From Arthrobacter sp. ov407 (GTDB taxonomy: Bacteria; Actinomycetota; Actinomycetes; Actinomycetales; Micrococcaceae), in contig NZ_FNGD01000010.1 in assembly GCF_900102895.1 (NCBI RefSeq), forward strand, positions 1-64,000: a stretch of 64,000 nt of DNA, in the 5' to 3' direction. The position numbers and the translations under genes are program-made. Under the pieces are notes generated by a model. That model was not told the DNA's origin and did not search any database. It saw only the letters and a program-made list of their open reading frames with translations. Shown here one piece after another: positions 19,147-28,497 of the stretch (positions within the stretch are counted from its first letter, which is position 1; the number at the start of each line of letters is the position of its first letter).

Positions 19147-21633
19147 CTAAGGGATCCGGACGGTAGGGCCTGAGTATTTCGTGACCGTGGTGTAGCCCGC
19201 TTTGGACCCGACCACGCGGACCTTGATGGTGTCGTACCGGTCAGCCCAGGCGAGCCGGTAGTACCGTCCCGTGGCGCCGGCGATGGCGACCCCGGACCGG
19301 TACCACTGGTACCGCAGTGTGGTCCCGGCCGTCCAGGTCCGCGGGTTGGCCGCGAGCGTGTAACCGTAGCGGGGGTAGCCGCTAATCCAGGGGGTCCCCG
19401 CGGTAAGGGTCCCGGCCGCAACGGCCGCGGTCGTCGCTGAGTCCTTGATGAGGGTGGTGAACCCGGTCTTGAGCCCGGCGACGCGCAGTCGCATGATCTT
19501 GCCGCTGTCGGTGGCCGTCAGCGTGTACTTGGGCCCGGTGGCACCGGGGATCGGGACGCCGGAGCGGTACCACTGGTATTTCAGGGTCGTGCCCAGGGTC
19601 CAGGTGCCGGTAGCCGCGGTCAGCGTGGAGCCGACCTTCCTGGTGCCGCTGATCAAAGGCGTCGGGCCCGAGAGGATGCCGGCGGTCACGACATATGTCG
19701 GGGTTTCCTTGACGATGGTGGCGTAGCCGGGCTGTGTGCGGGTTACGCGCCCCATGAGCGTCTTGCCCAGGTCAGCCGCCGTGATGTCGTAATACGGATG
19801 ATTGGTGTCCGGGACCGCCGCTCCTGACCGGTACCACTGCCAGGTCCGTCCCACTTCGTCCCCCCAGGTCGGATCGCTCAAGGTCGCCAGAAGGGAACTG
19901 CCGACTTTCGCGGTGCCCGTGACGGTCAGGCCCGGTTCCGAAAGCGTGCCCGGCGCGACCGGGAGGGTGGGCGCAAAGACGACGGTCACGCTCTCATATC
20001 CGTCCTTGGTGCCGGTCACGGAGACGGCGAGGGTCTGGCCAAGATCGGCAGCATTCACGGTGTAGGTGCCGCCGGTTGCTGCGTCGATGGCGGCTTGGCC
20101 CCGGTACCACTGGTAGCTCAACGTTGTGTCCGGCGCCCAGGTGCCCGAGTCGGCAGTCAGTACCGAGCCCACGCTCGCCTCACCCTGGATTGACCGTGTG
20201 CCAGCGACCCCTGGTTCGGGTGTCTGCTGCGGGTCAGGCCTTGCCGCCTCCACCGCCGCACCCGCGTCGACCAGCCCTGCCCCGCATCCTCCGGTATCGC
20301 ATGTTCCCGGCAACGGACGGGCCGTCTCCTTGAGGATTCCCTCGACCTGGGCCGGGGTGAGGTTCGGGTTCGCGGCCATCATGAGGGCCGCGACGCCGGC
20401 AACGTGGGGTGCGGCCATCGAGGTGCCCTGCATGTAGGCATACGTTTCGGTGCCCTGCACGGTGGTGCCGTCATTCCAGGTCGACAGGATGGTGTTGGTC
20501 CCGCCGGTGGAGCCGTCGCCGCCGGGTGCGCTGACATCGACCTCGGGACCGTAGTTGGAGTAGTACGCCTTGTTGCCTTCGCGGCCGGTCGCGCCAACGG
20601 TGATGACGTTGTTGCAGTTCGCCGGCGTGCCGCCGGAGGCGGGCGAGTCCGCATTGCCGGCAGCTACGACGACCGTGACGCCCTGCGCTGCGGCGTAGTC
20701 CAGCGCGGACTGGAAGTAGTCACCGCACTGGCCGGAACCGCCCAGGGACATGTTGATGACCTTGACGGGGTTCGCGTTGGCCTGGACGCCGGTGACGGTC
20801 CCGCCGGCGGCCCAGACAACGGCGTCGGCGATGTCGCTGAGGTATCCGCCGCAGGCGCCCAGGGCCCGGACCGGGAGGATCTTGGAGGAGTAGGCGACGC
20901 CGGCGATGCCGGTGCCGTTGTTGGCTGCGGCCCCGATGGTCCCGGCGACGTGGGTCCCGTGCCAGGACGAGTTGGAACCGTTGCAGTAGTCCCCCGCGTC
21001 GGTGGCGTTGCTGTCGCGGCCGTCCCCGTCGTTGGAGATGGTGGTGTCGGAGATGAAGTCGTAGCCCGGGAGGACCTGGGTCAGGTCGCTGTGGGGTGTG
21101 ATGCCGGTGTCGATGACGGCCACGACGGTGCCGAGTCCGGAGGTCATGTCCCAGGCTGCGGGGACGCGCATCCCTGCGGTGTCTTCGGACAGGTCCCACT
21201 GCTCCGGGTACAGCGGGTCGTTCGGGGTGGATGCCGGGCGGACGAACGTGTCCGGTTCGGCGTAATCGACGTTGGACTGGCTGCGCAGCGAGGCGAGGAC
21301 CCCGGCGCTCTCACCGGCTGTCAGCGCCTCAGTGCTCTGGACGACCGTCGCACCGCGTGCCGTGGCGTGCAACTCTTTGACGGAGACGCCCGAAGCCCTG
21401 GCTGCCTGCCCGTACGCGTTGGCCCTGGCGTTGGCGGTCCCGGGCTTGAACTTCACGACGAAGCGACCGTTGGCCTGGGCAGGAGGGGGCGTCGAAGCGG
21501 TGGGCGGGGCGACCGGGCGTGCGTCAATTGCTGGCTTCTCGGCCGCCGCGGCGGGGAGGGCGAACAGGGTGCTGAGCAGTACAGCGGCGGCGCTGAATGA
21601 TGCGACGGCCTTGGGCAGGCGCGGTGCGGTCAT
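19147..21633 (-). CDS. Secreted S8 subtilisin-like serine protease with Ig-like repeats
   Basis: 828 aa. A Sec signal peptide spans about residues 1-31 (LPKAVASFSAAAVLLSTLFALPAAAA). An I9-like propeptide follows (GRFVVKFKPGTANARANAYG). The peptidase domain has its Asp in VAVIDTGITPHSD, His in SWHGTHVAGTIG and Ser in GTSMAAPHVAGVAALM. From about residue 480 there are four tandem Ig-like repeats of about 87 residues, each with a variant of YQWYRSGVAIAGATG. No LPXTG anchor is present, so the enzyme is probably released or held by its repeats. It is a lone gene. Confidence 0.9.
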   Translation of the reverse strand: MTAPRLPKAVASFSAAAVLLSTLFALPAAAAEKPAIDARPVAPPTASTPPPAQANGRFVVKFKPGTANARANAYGQAARASGVSVKELHATARGATVVQSTEALTAGESAGVLASLRSQSNVDYAEPDTFVRPASTPNDPLYPEQWDLSEDTAGMRVPAAWDMTSGLGTVVAVIDTGITPHSDLTQVLPGYDFISDTTISNDGDGRDSNATDAGDYCNGSNSSWHGTHVAGTIGAAANNGTGIAGVAYSSKILPVRALGACGGYLSDIADAVVWAAGGTVTGVQANANPVKVINMSLGGSGQCGDYFQSALDYAAAQGVTVVVAAGNADSPASGGTPANCNNVITVGATGREGNKAYYSNYGPEVDVSAPGGDGSTGGTNTILSTWNDGTTVQGTETYAYMQGTSMAAPHVAGVAALMMAANPNLTPAQVEGILKETARPLPGTCDTGGCGAGLVDAGAAVEAARPDPQQTPEPGVAGTRSIQGEASVGSVLTADSGTWAPDTTLSYQWYRGQAAIDAATGGTYTVNAADLGQTLAVSVTGTKDGYESVTVVFAPTLPVAPGTLSEPGLTVTGTAKVGSSLLATLSDPTWGDEVGRTWQWYRSGAAVPDTNHPYYDITAADLGKTLMGRVTRTQPGYATIVKETPTYVVTAGILSGPTPLISGTRKVGSTLTAATGTWTLGTTLKYQWYRSGVPIPGATGPKYTLTATDSGKIMRLRVAGLKTGFTTLIKDSATTAAVAAGTLTAGTPWISGYPRYGYTLAANPRTWTAGTTLRYQWYRSGVAIAGATGRYYRLAWADRYDTIKVRVVGSKAGYTTVTKYSGPTVRIP

Positions 21634-22045
21634 GTGGGTCCTCAGGAGGCATGGCCGGTGTTAGCCGGCCGTCGGGCGAGAGCGGGAAACACTCGCGCTC
21701 ACCAGCGCCCGCCCCCGCCAGAACTCTAACCCAGACGCATTCGAGATGACGGCGGCGGTCGTGCGCGTTTCCAGGCGACGAAGCCCGCGACGTAGGGCGG
21801 CCCTACCTTCAGACGCTAGTAGGGGCCACAGGCAACAACGTGGCTTCCCGCATGTAGTTTTGACCGGCTCCCGTTAGACCGAGCAGGCACTATCGGTGCC
21901 TGGATTGCGGGGCGCGTCGCTCGGGTGTGCGCCGGCGCGGGCTGTTCCCCTCCGGGGCGGCTTTGGACACGATTTCGGCACTTGGGTCCGCTGTTGGCGA
22001 CGTGTCCGTGTCAAAGTGCCCCCGGACCGCGTGGGTGAAGGCAAA
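21634..22045. other. Intergenic stretch before the tRNA-Leu terminator
   Basis: About 410 bases between the protease start and the tRNA-Leu terminator. The first part should hold the protease promoter and leader. I see no credible ORF, repeat or strong hairpin in the rest. Confidence 0.5.
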
Positions 22046-22077
22046 AAAGAACCCCGGTCCGAAGACCGGGGTTCTTT
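22046..22077 (-). terminator. Intrinsic terminator of tRNA-Leu
   Basis: A perfect 14-bp stem (AAAGAACCCCGGTC on the plus strand) with a 4-base loop is followed on the minus strand by a run of six T. It lies just downstream of the tRNA-Leu gene. Confidence 0.88.
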
Positions 22078-22085
22078 CGATTGCG

Positions 22086-22168
22086 TGCGCGAGGGGGGAT
22101 TTGAACCCCCACGCCCTTTCGGACACTGGCACCTGAAGCCAGCGCGTCTGCCGTTCCGCCACTCGCGC
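22086..22168 (-). tRNA. tRNA-Leu (anticodon CAG)
   Basis: 83 nt with a 7-bp acceptor stem GCGCGAG/CTCGCGC. The anticodon arm is CTGGC-TTCAGGT-GCCAG, giving CAG. A long variable arm (TGTCCGAAAGGGCGT), as expected for a class II leucine tRNA, and a T-arm with GGTTCAAATCC complete it. No 3' CCA is encoded. It reads CUG, the main leucine codon in this GC-rich genome. Confidence 0.93.
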
Positions 22169-22552
22169 GCAACTTCTTCCACTCGGATAGGGCCGGTTTC
22201 CCGGACCGCCAACCTCGTAAAAGCAGCGAGATCAAGCATAACGGACAATTGCGGGAAAACACCAATCGAGCCGGAGGCCTCCCGGCCTGCGGTGTCTTCC
22301 CGGCCAGGCATACCCGGTCGCCGGGGGTCATGTCGGGGCCAGCCGGGGCAGCCGCGATGGCGATGTCCGCGCACGTCAGGGCGCGATCGGCGCTCATTTC
22401 GACGTCGGCCCTGTGGCGTCCGTTGAGGGCATTCCCAGACACTCCCAGTAGTATCTGATGTAGGAGTGTCCGCTGACAGCGGGCTCGCAAAAGTTGGAAA
22501 CCGAGTTCCGGAACGAACGCTGCCCTGCAGCCAACAGGAAAGGAGAAGGACC
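22169..22552. promoter_or_regulatory. Upstream region of the fhaA operon
   Basis: 384 bases between tRNA-Leu and fhaA, which run divergently. It must hold promoters for both. A 7-bp inverted repeat ACACTCC/GGAGTGT with 17 bases between lies at 22439-22469, about 85 bases before fhaA, as an operator or leader hairpin might. No gene is visible. Confidence 0.45.
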
Positions 22553-23302
22553 ATGGGATTGCTGGACAAAGTCGAGCGCGGCATCGAAAAGGCCGTCCGC
22601 GGAGTCTTCTCCACCGGTTCTCGCGCCCAGGTTGAGCCTGTCGAGATCGCGAGCCGGCTCCGCACCGAGGTTGACAACAAGGCCATCACGATCGCCGCGG
22701 GACGCACCCTGGCCCCCAACGTTTTTGACGTCCTCCTTAGCAGCGACGACTTCCAGCGCGCCCAGGAATGGGGCACACCGCTTGCGGAGGAGCTGTGCGA
22801 CGTCGTCATCAACCATGTCCGCAGCCAGGGCTACACCCTCCAGGGCCCGGTCCGGATCAGTTTCCGCCGCGATGAAGAGCACCGCGCCGGGAATTTCGAC
22901 ATCACCTCGCGGACCGAAAAAGCCTCCGCCCCGACCGTTCCCGCACAGCCGGGAGGTCACGGCAACCTACCGGCGGCTCCGACACGCCAGCCGGCACAGC
23001 TTCAGCCCGTACTGGACATCGACGGTCAGCGCTACTCGCTGAACGCGCCGTCGATCGTCCTTGGACGGTCCTCGGAAGCAGACATCCTCATTGACGACAC
23101 CGGCGTTTCGCGCCGCCACCTGGAAATCCGGACTGGGCCCGGTACGGCCCAGGCGATCGATCTCGGCTCCACGAACGGCAGCTACGTCAACGGCCAAAAG
23201 ATCGTGGGCAGTGCGGAACTTGCTGACGGCGCCACGATCATGATGGGACGGACCAAAATCATCTTCCGCCTTCTGCCCGCCAACACAGGCGGCCGCGCAT
23301 GA
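22553..23302 (+). CDS. fhaA: FhaA: DUF3662 and FHA domain protein
   Basis: 249 aa. The N-terminal DUF3662 domain (MGLLDKVERGIEKAVRGVFS, about residues 1-120) is joined by a Pro/Gln-rich linker to an FHA domain at about 155-245. There the phosphothreonine-binding residues lie in VLGRSSEADILIDDTGVSRRHLEI and LGSTNGSYVNG. FhaA binds phosphorylated partners such as the pseudokinase MviN in mycobacteria. The ATG at 22553 follows AGGAGAAGG. It is the first gene of the kinase/phosphatase operon and overlaps fhaB by ATGA. The linker is shorter than in the mycobacterial protein. Confidence 0.92.
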   Translation: MGLLDKVERGIEKAVRGVFSTGSRAQVEPVEIASRLRTEVDNKAITIAAGRTLAPNVFDVLLSSDDFQRAQEWGTPLAEELCDVVINHVRSQGYTLQGPVRISFRRDEEHRAGNFDITSRTEKASAPTVPAQPGGHGNLPAAPTRQPAQLQPVLDIDGQRYSLNAPSIVLGRSSEADILIDDTGVSRRHLEIRTGPGTAQAIDLGSTNGSYVNGQKIVGSAELADGATIMMGRTKIIFRLLPANTGGRA

Positions 23303-23781
23303 GCGAACTGACCATCACGGCCCTGCGTTTCGGGTTCCTTATCCTCCTGTGGGTGCTGATCTTCAGCATTGTCTCTGCCATGCGCCGCGACCTGATGATC
23401 GGCCGCAAGGCGGCCGCCGGGGCCCCAACCGCCCGCCAGGTGCGCAAGAATCCCTCACTCGCCGAACCGCCGCCCGCCCCCGTCAAACAGCAGGCCCGCC
23501 AGCTGTTCGTGACCGAGGGACCGCTCAAGGGCACCACCATCCCCCTCGCAGCGAGCCCGATCCTCCTTGGCCGGGCACAGGAAGCCACCCTCGTTCTGGA
23601 GGACGACTACGCCTCGGGCCGCCACGCCCGGCTGTTCCCGCAGGGCAGCCGCTGGTTCATCGAGGACCTCGGCTCCACTAATGGCACGTATCTGGCAGAC
23701 CAGCAGCTGACCCGGGCCCTCCCGGTGGAGCTGGGCGTCCCCGTGAGAATCGGCAAGACGGTCATTGAATTGAGGCCATAG
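23299..23781 (+). CDS. fhaB: FhaB: membrane-anchored FHA domain protein
   Basis: 160 aa. One N-terminal membrane helix (ITALRFGFLILLWVLIFSIVSAM) is followed by a short linker and an FHA domain at about residues 80-155 (LLGRAQEATLVLEDDYASGRHARL and LGSTNGTYLADQ). FhaB, also called FipA, links kinase signals to the division and wall machinery in mycobacteria. It overlaps fhaA by four bases and ends two bases before pstP, so tight coexpression is expected. Confidence 0.92.
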   Translation: MSELTITALRFGFLILLWVLIFSIVSAMRRDLMIGRKAAAGAPTARQVRKNPSLAEPPPAPVKQQARQLFVTEGPLKGTTIPLAASPILLGRAQEATLVLEDDYASGRHARLFPQGSRWFIEDLGSTNGTYLADQQLTRALPVELGVPVRIGKTVIELRP

Positions 23782-23783
23782 CT

Positions 23784-25601
23784 ATGGCTGCCCCGGATCG
23801 CCCCGCAGACAGGGCCGAAGGCAATTCAAATGCCCCGAAGCGGCCGCTCATCATGCGCTACGCCGCGCGTTCAGACGTCGGCCGCATACGCGCCAAGAAT
23901 GACGACTCCGCCTATGTGGGCCGGCACCTCGCCGTCGTTGCCGACGGCATGGGCGGCCATGCCGGCGGCGACGTCGCCTCCGCCGCGACCGTCCTGGACA
24001 TGATCCACCTGGATCATGATGACTACGACGGCGACGCCGGCACTGTCCTCGCCGACGAAATCCAGACGGCCAACTCCCTGCTGTCCGAGTTGGTCCACAT
24101 CAATCCCAAGCTGGCCGGGATGGGCACCACGGTCACGGCCCTGCTCCTGGCCGAGGGCAAGCTCCACTTCGCCCACATTGGCGACTCACGGGCCTACCGC
24201 CTGCGCGACGGCGAGTTCGAACAGGTCAGCATCGACCACACGTTTGTCCAGCGGCTCATCGACGAGGGCCGCCTGCGCCCGGAAGAGGCCGAAACGCATC
24301 CGCACAAAAACGTCCTCATGCGCGTGCTGGGGGACGTCGATGCCAGCCCGGAGCTGGATCTCGACACCCTGGCTGTCCAGGCCGGGGAACGCTGGCTGCT
24401 GTGCTCGGACGGCTTGAATTACGTGGCCGGCCACGTCGTGGAGCGCACGGTTCGGGAGACGAAAGACCTGGACGAATGCGCCGAACTGCTGATTGAACTG
24501 ACGCTGGAGGCCGGCGCCCCGGACAACGTGACGGTGGTGGTGCTCGACATCGGCGAGCCGACTCGCGATGACGTCCGGACCGCCGCCGTCGACGTCGTAC
24601 CCGCGCCGGCCGCTGGGTCTTCGGCGCCCGCTGCGGCAGCCGGACCGCTGGCCGGCAACACGTTTGGCGCCGCAAAGTCCGCCGGTGAGTCCGCGGCGAA
24701 GGACGACTCCCAGAGCGACGCCGGGCCCGCTGCCCGGGCCGTGGCCGGGGATGCATCGGGCCCGCCGCCCGCCGACCCCGCCCCTGCGTCCCCGGTCGAC
24801 GGCACGCCGGCCGCTGCCGCGCAGACGGCTGCCGGGAGCAAGGAACCCGAGACCACCACAGACCCGCATCTGGGCGAACACCTCTCGGCCGAAGTCCTGC
24901 GTGAAGAACTCTCGATGCGCCCCCACGAACTCGTCGGGGCCGCCGCCGCAGCAGCGGAATCAGGGTCCATTCCGTCCATCGCCGGACGCACCGTGGCCCG
25001 GCGCGCGGCTACGGTCCTTACGCACAAGTCGGAACAGGTCCGCGAGGGCGCCGACGACTTCAGGCCCACCGGACGGCCGCGCCGGTGGCTCACGGTATCC
25101 ATTGCCGCAGCGATCGTCGCGCTGCTGACCGTCGGACTTTGGCTTGGCTACGCCTGGACCCAGACGCGCTACTACATCGGCGAGCAAGATCAGCATGTGG
25201 CCATCTTCAACGGCGTCTCGCAGCGTCTCGGGCCCATCCAGCTTTCCACCCTTGAAGCGGTGACCGATATCAAGATGTCCGACCTTCCCGAATTTTCGCA
25301 GCAGCGGGTGCGTCAGACAGTGCCCGCCCGCGATCTCTACGACGCGCAGCGGATCGTTAAGAATCTGGAACGCACCGGTACCACTGCCCCGGCCGATGAA
25401 TGCCTCACCCCGTCCCCCACAGCGACGGCCGCCGGCGCCACGCCCTCCCCCAGCGCAGCGGCTAAGCCCGGCTCAACAGCCAAGCCGAGTTCCACGGCCA
25501 AGGCGGGCGCCACGGCCAAGCCAAGTGCCACGGCTTCCCCTGGGTCCGTCAAGCCGTCACCATCCCCCACCCCGACAACGAATTGCGAGGGGGCCAAATG
25601 A
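23784..25601 (+). CDS. pstP: PstP: PP2C-type Ser/Thr protein phosphatase
   Basis: 605 aa. The catalytic PP2C domain (about residues 25-262) shows RYAARSDVGRIRAKNDDSAY, VVADGMGGHAGG, IGDSRAYRLRDG, LLCSDGLNYV and GAPDNVTVVV, keeping the metal-binding aspartates. A long Ala/Pro-rich disordered stretch follows, then a single membrane helix near residue 440 (WLTVSIAAAIVALLTVGLWLGYAW). The extracytoplasmic tail ends in Ser/Thr/Pro/Ala repeats. It reverses phosphorylation by the PknA/PknB kinases. The disordered juxtamembrane part is longer than the mycobacterial one, which makes the protein larger than usual. Confidence 0.94.
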   Translation: MAAPDRPADRAEGNSNAPKRPLIMRYAARSDVGRIRAKNDDSAYVGRHLAVVADGMGGHAGGDVASAATVLDMIHLDHDDYDGDAGTVLADEIQTANSLLSELVHINPKLAGMGTTVTALLLAEGKLHFAHIGDSRAYRLRDGEFEQVSIDHTFVQRLIDEGRLRPEEAETHPHKNVLMRVLGDVDASPELDLDTLAVQAGERWLLCSDGLNYVAGHVVERTVRETKDLDECAELLIELTLEAGAPDNVTVVVLDIGEPTRDDVRTAAVDVVPAPAAGSSAPAAAAGPLAGNTFGAAKSAGESAAKDDSQSDAGPAARAVAGDASGPPPADPAPASPVDGTPAAAAQTAAGSKEPETTTDPHLGEHLSAEVLREELSMRPHELVGAAAAAAESGSIPSIAGRTVARRAATVLTHKSEQVREGADDFRPTGRPRRWLTVSIAAAIVALLTVGLWLGYAWTQTRYYIGEQDQHVAIFNGVSQRLGPIQLSTLEAVTDIKMSDLPEFSQQRVRQTVPARDLYDAQRIVKNLERTGTTAPADECLTPSPTATAAGATPSPSAAAKPGSTAKPSSTAKAGATAKPSATASPGSVKPSPSPTPTTNCEGAK

Positions 25602-27043
25602 CACCCATCGACCCCGTGCCCAGGCCACGACGTAACGTGGAGCTCGTCCTCCTGGTCCTTGCCCTCGTTGTCGGGATTGGCGCCCAGGCCCTCGTGGGCG
25701 TGGACCGGCAAAAAGCTTTCGATACCGACTTCTGGTTCCAATCCAGCCTCCTGGCAGCAGCCGCCCTCGCCTTTCACGTGGTGCTGCGGATCCGCGCAAA
25801 ATATGCCGACCCAGTAATACTTCCGCTCGTAGTGGCACTCAACGGGCTGGGCCTGGCCATGATCCACCGGCTGGACAGGGTGGGCGAAGACACCGGCAAC
25901 AACCAGCTGCGCTGGACCCTGGTGGCCATGGGGGTCGCGATCGCGGTCATTTGGTTCCTCAAGGACCACCGGATCTTGCGCCGCTTCACCTATATTTCCC
26001 TGGCCATCAGCGCCGTGCTCCTCATCCTGCCGCTGGTTCCCGGCATCTCGGCCGGAGAAGTCCTAGGTGCGAGCGTCTGGATCAAGATCGGCTCCATGAC
26101 CTTCCAGCCGGGTGAAATCGCCAAGATCACGCTGGCCATCTTCTTTGCCGGATATCTGTCCTCGAACCGGGACCTGATCCTGCTGGCCGGCCGCAAGATC
26201 GGCCCGGTGCAGTTCCCGCGGTTCAAGGACATGGGCCCTATGATCACCGCCTGGCTCGTGAGCATCGGCGTGCTGGTCTTCCAGCGCGACCTCGGATCCT
26301 CGATCCTGTTCTTCGGCCTGTTCCTGGTCATGATCTACGTCGCCACGAGCCGCATCAGCTGGGTAATCATCGGCCTCGTCTTGATTGTCGTGGGCGGCTT
26401 CGTCGCAGCCCGCGTGTTCTCGCACGTGGCCCTGCGGATCGACGGCTGGCTCAACGCCTTCACCGATGAGGTCTATGGCCGGCAGTTCGGCGGCAGCCTC
26501 CAAATCGTAGAAGGGCTGTTTGGCATGGCCAACGGCGGCCTGGTCGGCACCGGACTCGGCCAGGGCCGCCCCAACCTGGTCCCCTTCGCCAACAGTGACA
26601 TGATCATCGCCTCCTTTGGTGAGGAACTTGGCCTGATCGGTGTCTTCGCGATCGTCCTGATGTACCTGCTGCTGTTCACCCGAGGCTTCCGCGCCGCGCT
26701 GGGCACCCGCGACGCGTTCGGCAAGCTGCTCGCCACCGGGCTCTCGTTCGCGATCGCGCTGCAATGCTTTGTGGTGATCGGCGGCGTCACGCGGCTCATC
26801 CCGCTGACCGGACTTACGACGCCGTTCCTCGCGGCCGGCGGGTCCTCCCTCTTGGCGAACTGGATCATTGTGGGCTTGCTGCTGATGATTTCGCACTCGG
26901 CGCGCGGTCCGGTGGACACGACTCCGCTGCCGCCTGGCCAGGAGCCGGGCGCGGGCCGGAAACTCCCCGCGATGCCGTCCCAACCGGCACCGGACCCCCG
27001 AAACAGTCCCGACGCACCCACCGAGGCGGTGAAACAGCTGTGA
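25598..27043 (+). CDS. rodA: RodA/FtsW SEDS-family peptidoglycan polymerase
   Basis: 481 aa with about 12 membrane helices from residue 14. Family motifs include FLKDHRILRRFTY, SGEVLGASVWI-type loop, QPGEIAKI, FQRDLGSSILFFGLF and NSDMIIASFGEELGLIGVF. The essential SEDS aspartate lies in the QRDLG segment. Its ATG overlaps the pstP stop (ATGA), and its end overlaps pbpA. Paired with PbpA it forms a glycosyltransferase/transpeptidase unit for growth-site wall synthesis. A Pro-rich cytoplasmic tail ends the protein. Confidence 0.92.
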   Translation: MTPIDPVPRPRRNVELVLLVLALVVGIGAQALVGVDRQKAFDTDFWFQSSLLAAAALAFHVVLRIRAKYADPVILPLVVALNGLGLAMIHRLDRVGEDTGNNQLRWTLVAMGVAIAVIWFLKDHRILRRFTYISLAISAVLLILPLVPGISAGEVLGASVWIKIGSMTFQPGEIAKITLAIFFAGYLSSNRDLILLAGRKIGPVQFPRFKDMGPMITAWLVSIGVLVFQRDLGSSILFFGLFLVMIYVATSRISWVIIGLVLIVVGGFVAARVFSHVALRIDGWLNAFTDEVYGRQFGGSLQIVEGLFGMANGGLVGTGLGQGRPNLVPFANSDMIIASFGEELGLIGVFAIVLMYLLLFTRGFRAALGTRDAFGKLLATGLSFAIALQCFVVIGGVTRLIPLTGLTTPFLAAGGSSLLANWIIVGLLLMISHSARGPVDTTPLPPGQEPGAGRKLPAMPSQPAPDPRNSPDAPTEAVKQL

Positions 27044-28497
27044 ACCAGGCCATCCGAAATTCATGGATTGCCGCGATCGCCATGTTCGTGTTGGTCTTCG
27101 GTGCGCTCAGCTATGTGCAGGTGGTTGGTGCCGACGACCTCAAAGCCAACGCCTGGAACAGGCGGGCCATCTTGCAGAATTACTGCAACGACCGCGGCGC
27201 GATCATTGTCGGCGGCGCCCCGGTGGCAGAGTCCGTGCCTGCCACGGAGAGCTGCAAATTCCAGCGGACCTACTCCCAGCCGGAGCTCTACGCGGGCATC
27301 ACGGGGTACTTCTCCAAGAACTACGGCCTTACCGGACTCGAGAAATCGATGAACGATGAGCTGGCCGGCAGCTCGGACCAGCAGTTCCTGGACCGGGTGG
27401 GCCAGTTGTTCCTCGGCAACCAGCCCAAGGGGGCGTCCGTGGAGCTGACCCTGGACCCCAAGATCCAGAAGCTGGCCTACGACCTCATCCCGGACGGCCA
27501 GCGCGGTTCCATCGTGGTCACCAACCCGAAGACCGGCGCGGTCCTGGCCATGGTGTCCAAACCGTCCTATGACCCCAACCTGATTGCCACCCAGGACGCG
27601 GCTGCCGAACAGGCCAATTTCAACGAGTTGAACCAGATCCCGGGCATCAACCTCAACCAAAATGTCAGCGGCCCCACCGGGGCGTTGCTGGCACCAGGTT
27701 CGGTCTTCAAGCTCATTGACACGGCCGCGGCCCTGAACTCGGGGAAATACAACAAGGACAGCGTGCTGCCCAACCCGGCGGAGATGCCGTTCCCCGGCAT
27801 CGACTACAAGCTCCCCAACTACGCGGGTGGCAACTGCTATACCCGCACCACGGCGTCGTTCGCGTTTGCGCTACAGCAGTCCTGCAACACACCGTTCGCC
27901 AGCATCGCCCTGGACCTGAACCAGAAGGCCATCGCGGACCAGGCGGAGAAGTTCGGCTTCGGGCAGGACTTCGGCGACCAGTTGAAGCTGGACAGCGCGC
28001 CGAGTTTCTTCCCGAGCGAACCGCTGGACGACGCCGGGCTGGCGCAGTCCTCGATCGGCCAGCGGGACGTCCGGGCCACACCGCTGCAGATCAACACCAT
28101 GACGGCGGCGATTGCCAACGACGGAGTGCAGATGCAGCCGAACCTGATCAAGGCCGTACGCGCCCCTGACCTGCGGGCGATCAACGAGCCGAAGCCCCAG
28201 GCCCTGCGCACGGCAACGACTCCGGAGATCGCGCGGCAGATCAACGAGTGGATGGTCAGCGTCGTCGACGACGGCATCGCCTACCGAGCGGCCGTGCCCG
28301 GTGTCCCGGTGGCTGGCAAGACCGGCACCGCGGAACTCGGCAACGGCCTGAACAACTCATGGTTTACCGGGTTTGCCCCGGCAAATGACCCGCAAGTGGC
28401 TGTCACGATTGTCATGGAAAACGTAGACATCACCACTGGCGCAAACCTAACCAGTCCGAACGCGAAGAAGATTTTTGAGGCGGTGTTGAATAAGTGA
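27040..28497 (+). CDS. pbpA: PbpA: class B penicillin-binding protein (PBP2 type)
   Basis: 485 aa from a GTG that overlaps the rodA stop (GTGA). One N-terminal signal anchor ([22 protein letters not shown]), a dimerisation part, then a transpeptidase domain. The catalytic triad motifs are SVFK in [18 protein letters not shown] in [12 protein letters not shown], and KTG in [13 protein letters not shown]. It crosslinks peptidoglycan together with RodA and is a known partner or substrate of the operon kinases in mycobacteria. No PASTA domain is present. Confidence 0.93.
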   Translation: MNQAIRNSWIAAIAMFVLVFGALSYVQVVGADDLKANAWNRRAILQNYCNDRGAIIVGGAPVAESVPATESCKFQRTYSQPELYAGITGYFSKNYGLTGLEKSMNDELAGSSDQQFLDRVGQLFLGNQPKGASVELTLDPKIQKLAYDLIPDGQRGSIVVTNPKTGAVLAMVSKPSYDPNLIATQDAAAEQANFNELNQIPGINLNQNVSGPTGALLAPGSVFKLIDTAAALNSGKYNKDSVLPNPAEMPFPGIDYKLPNYAGGNCYTRTTASFAFALQQSCNTPFASIALDLNQKAIADQAEKFGFGQDFGDQLKLDSAPSFFPSEPLDDAGLAQSSIGQRDVRATPLQINTMTAAIANDGVQMQPNLIKAVRAPDLRAINEPKPQALRTATTPEIARQINEWMVSVVDDGIAYRAAVPGVPVAGKTGTAELGNGLNNSWFTGFAPANDPQVAVTIVMENVDITTGANLTSPNAKKIFEAVLNK

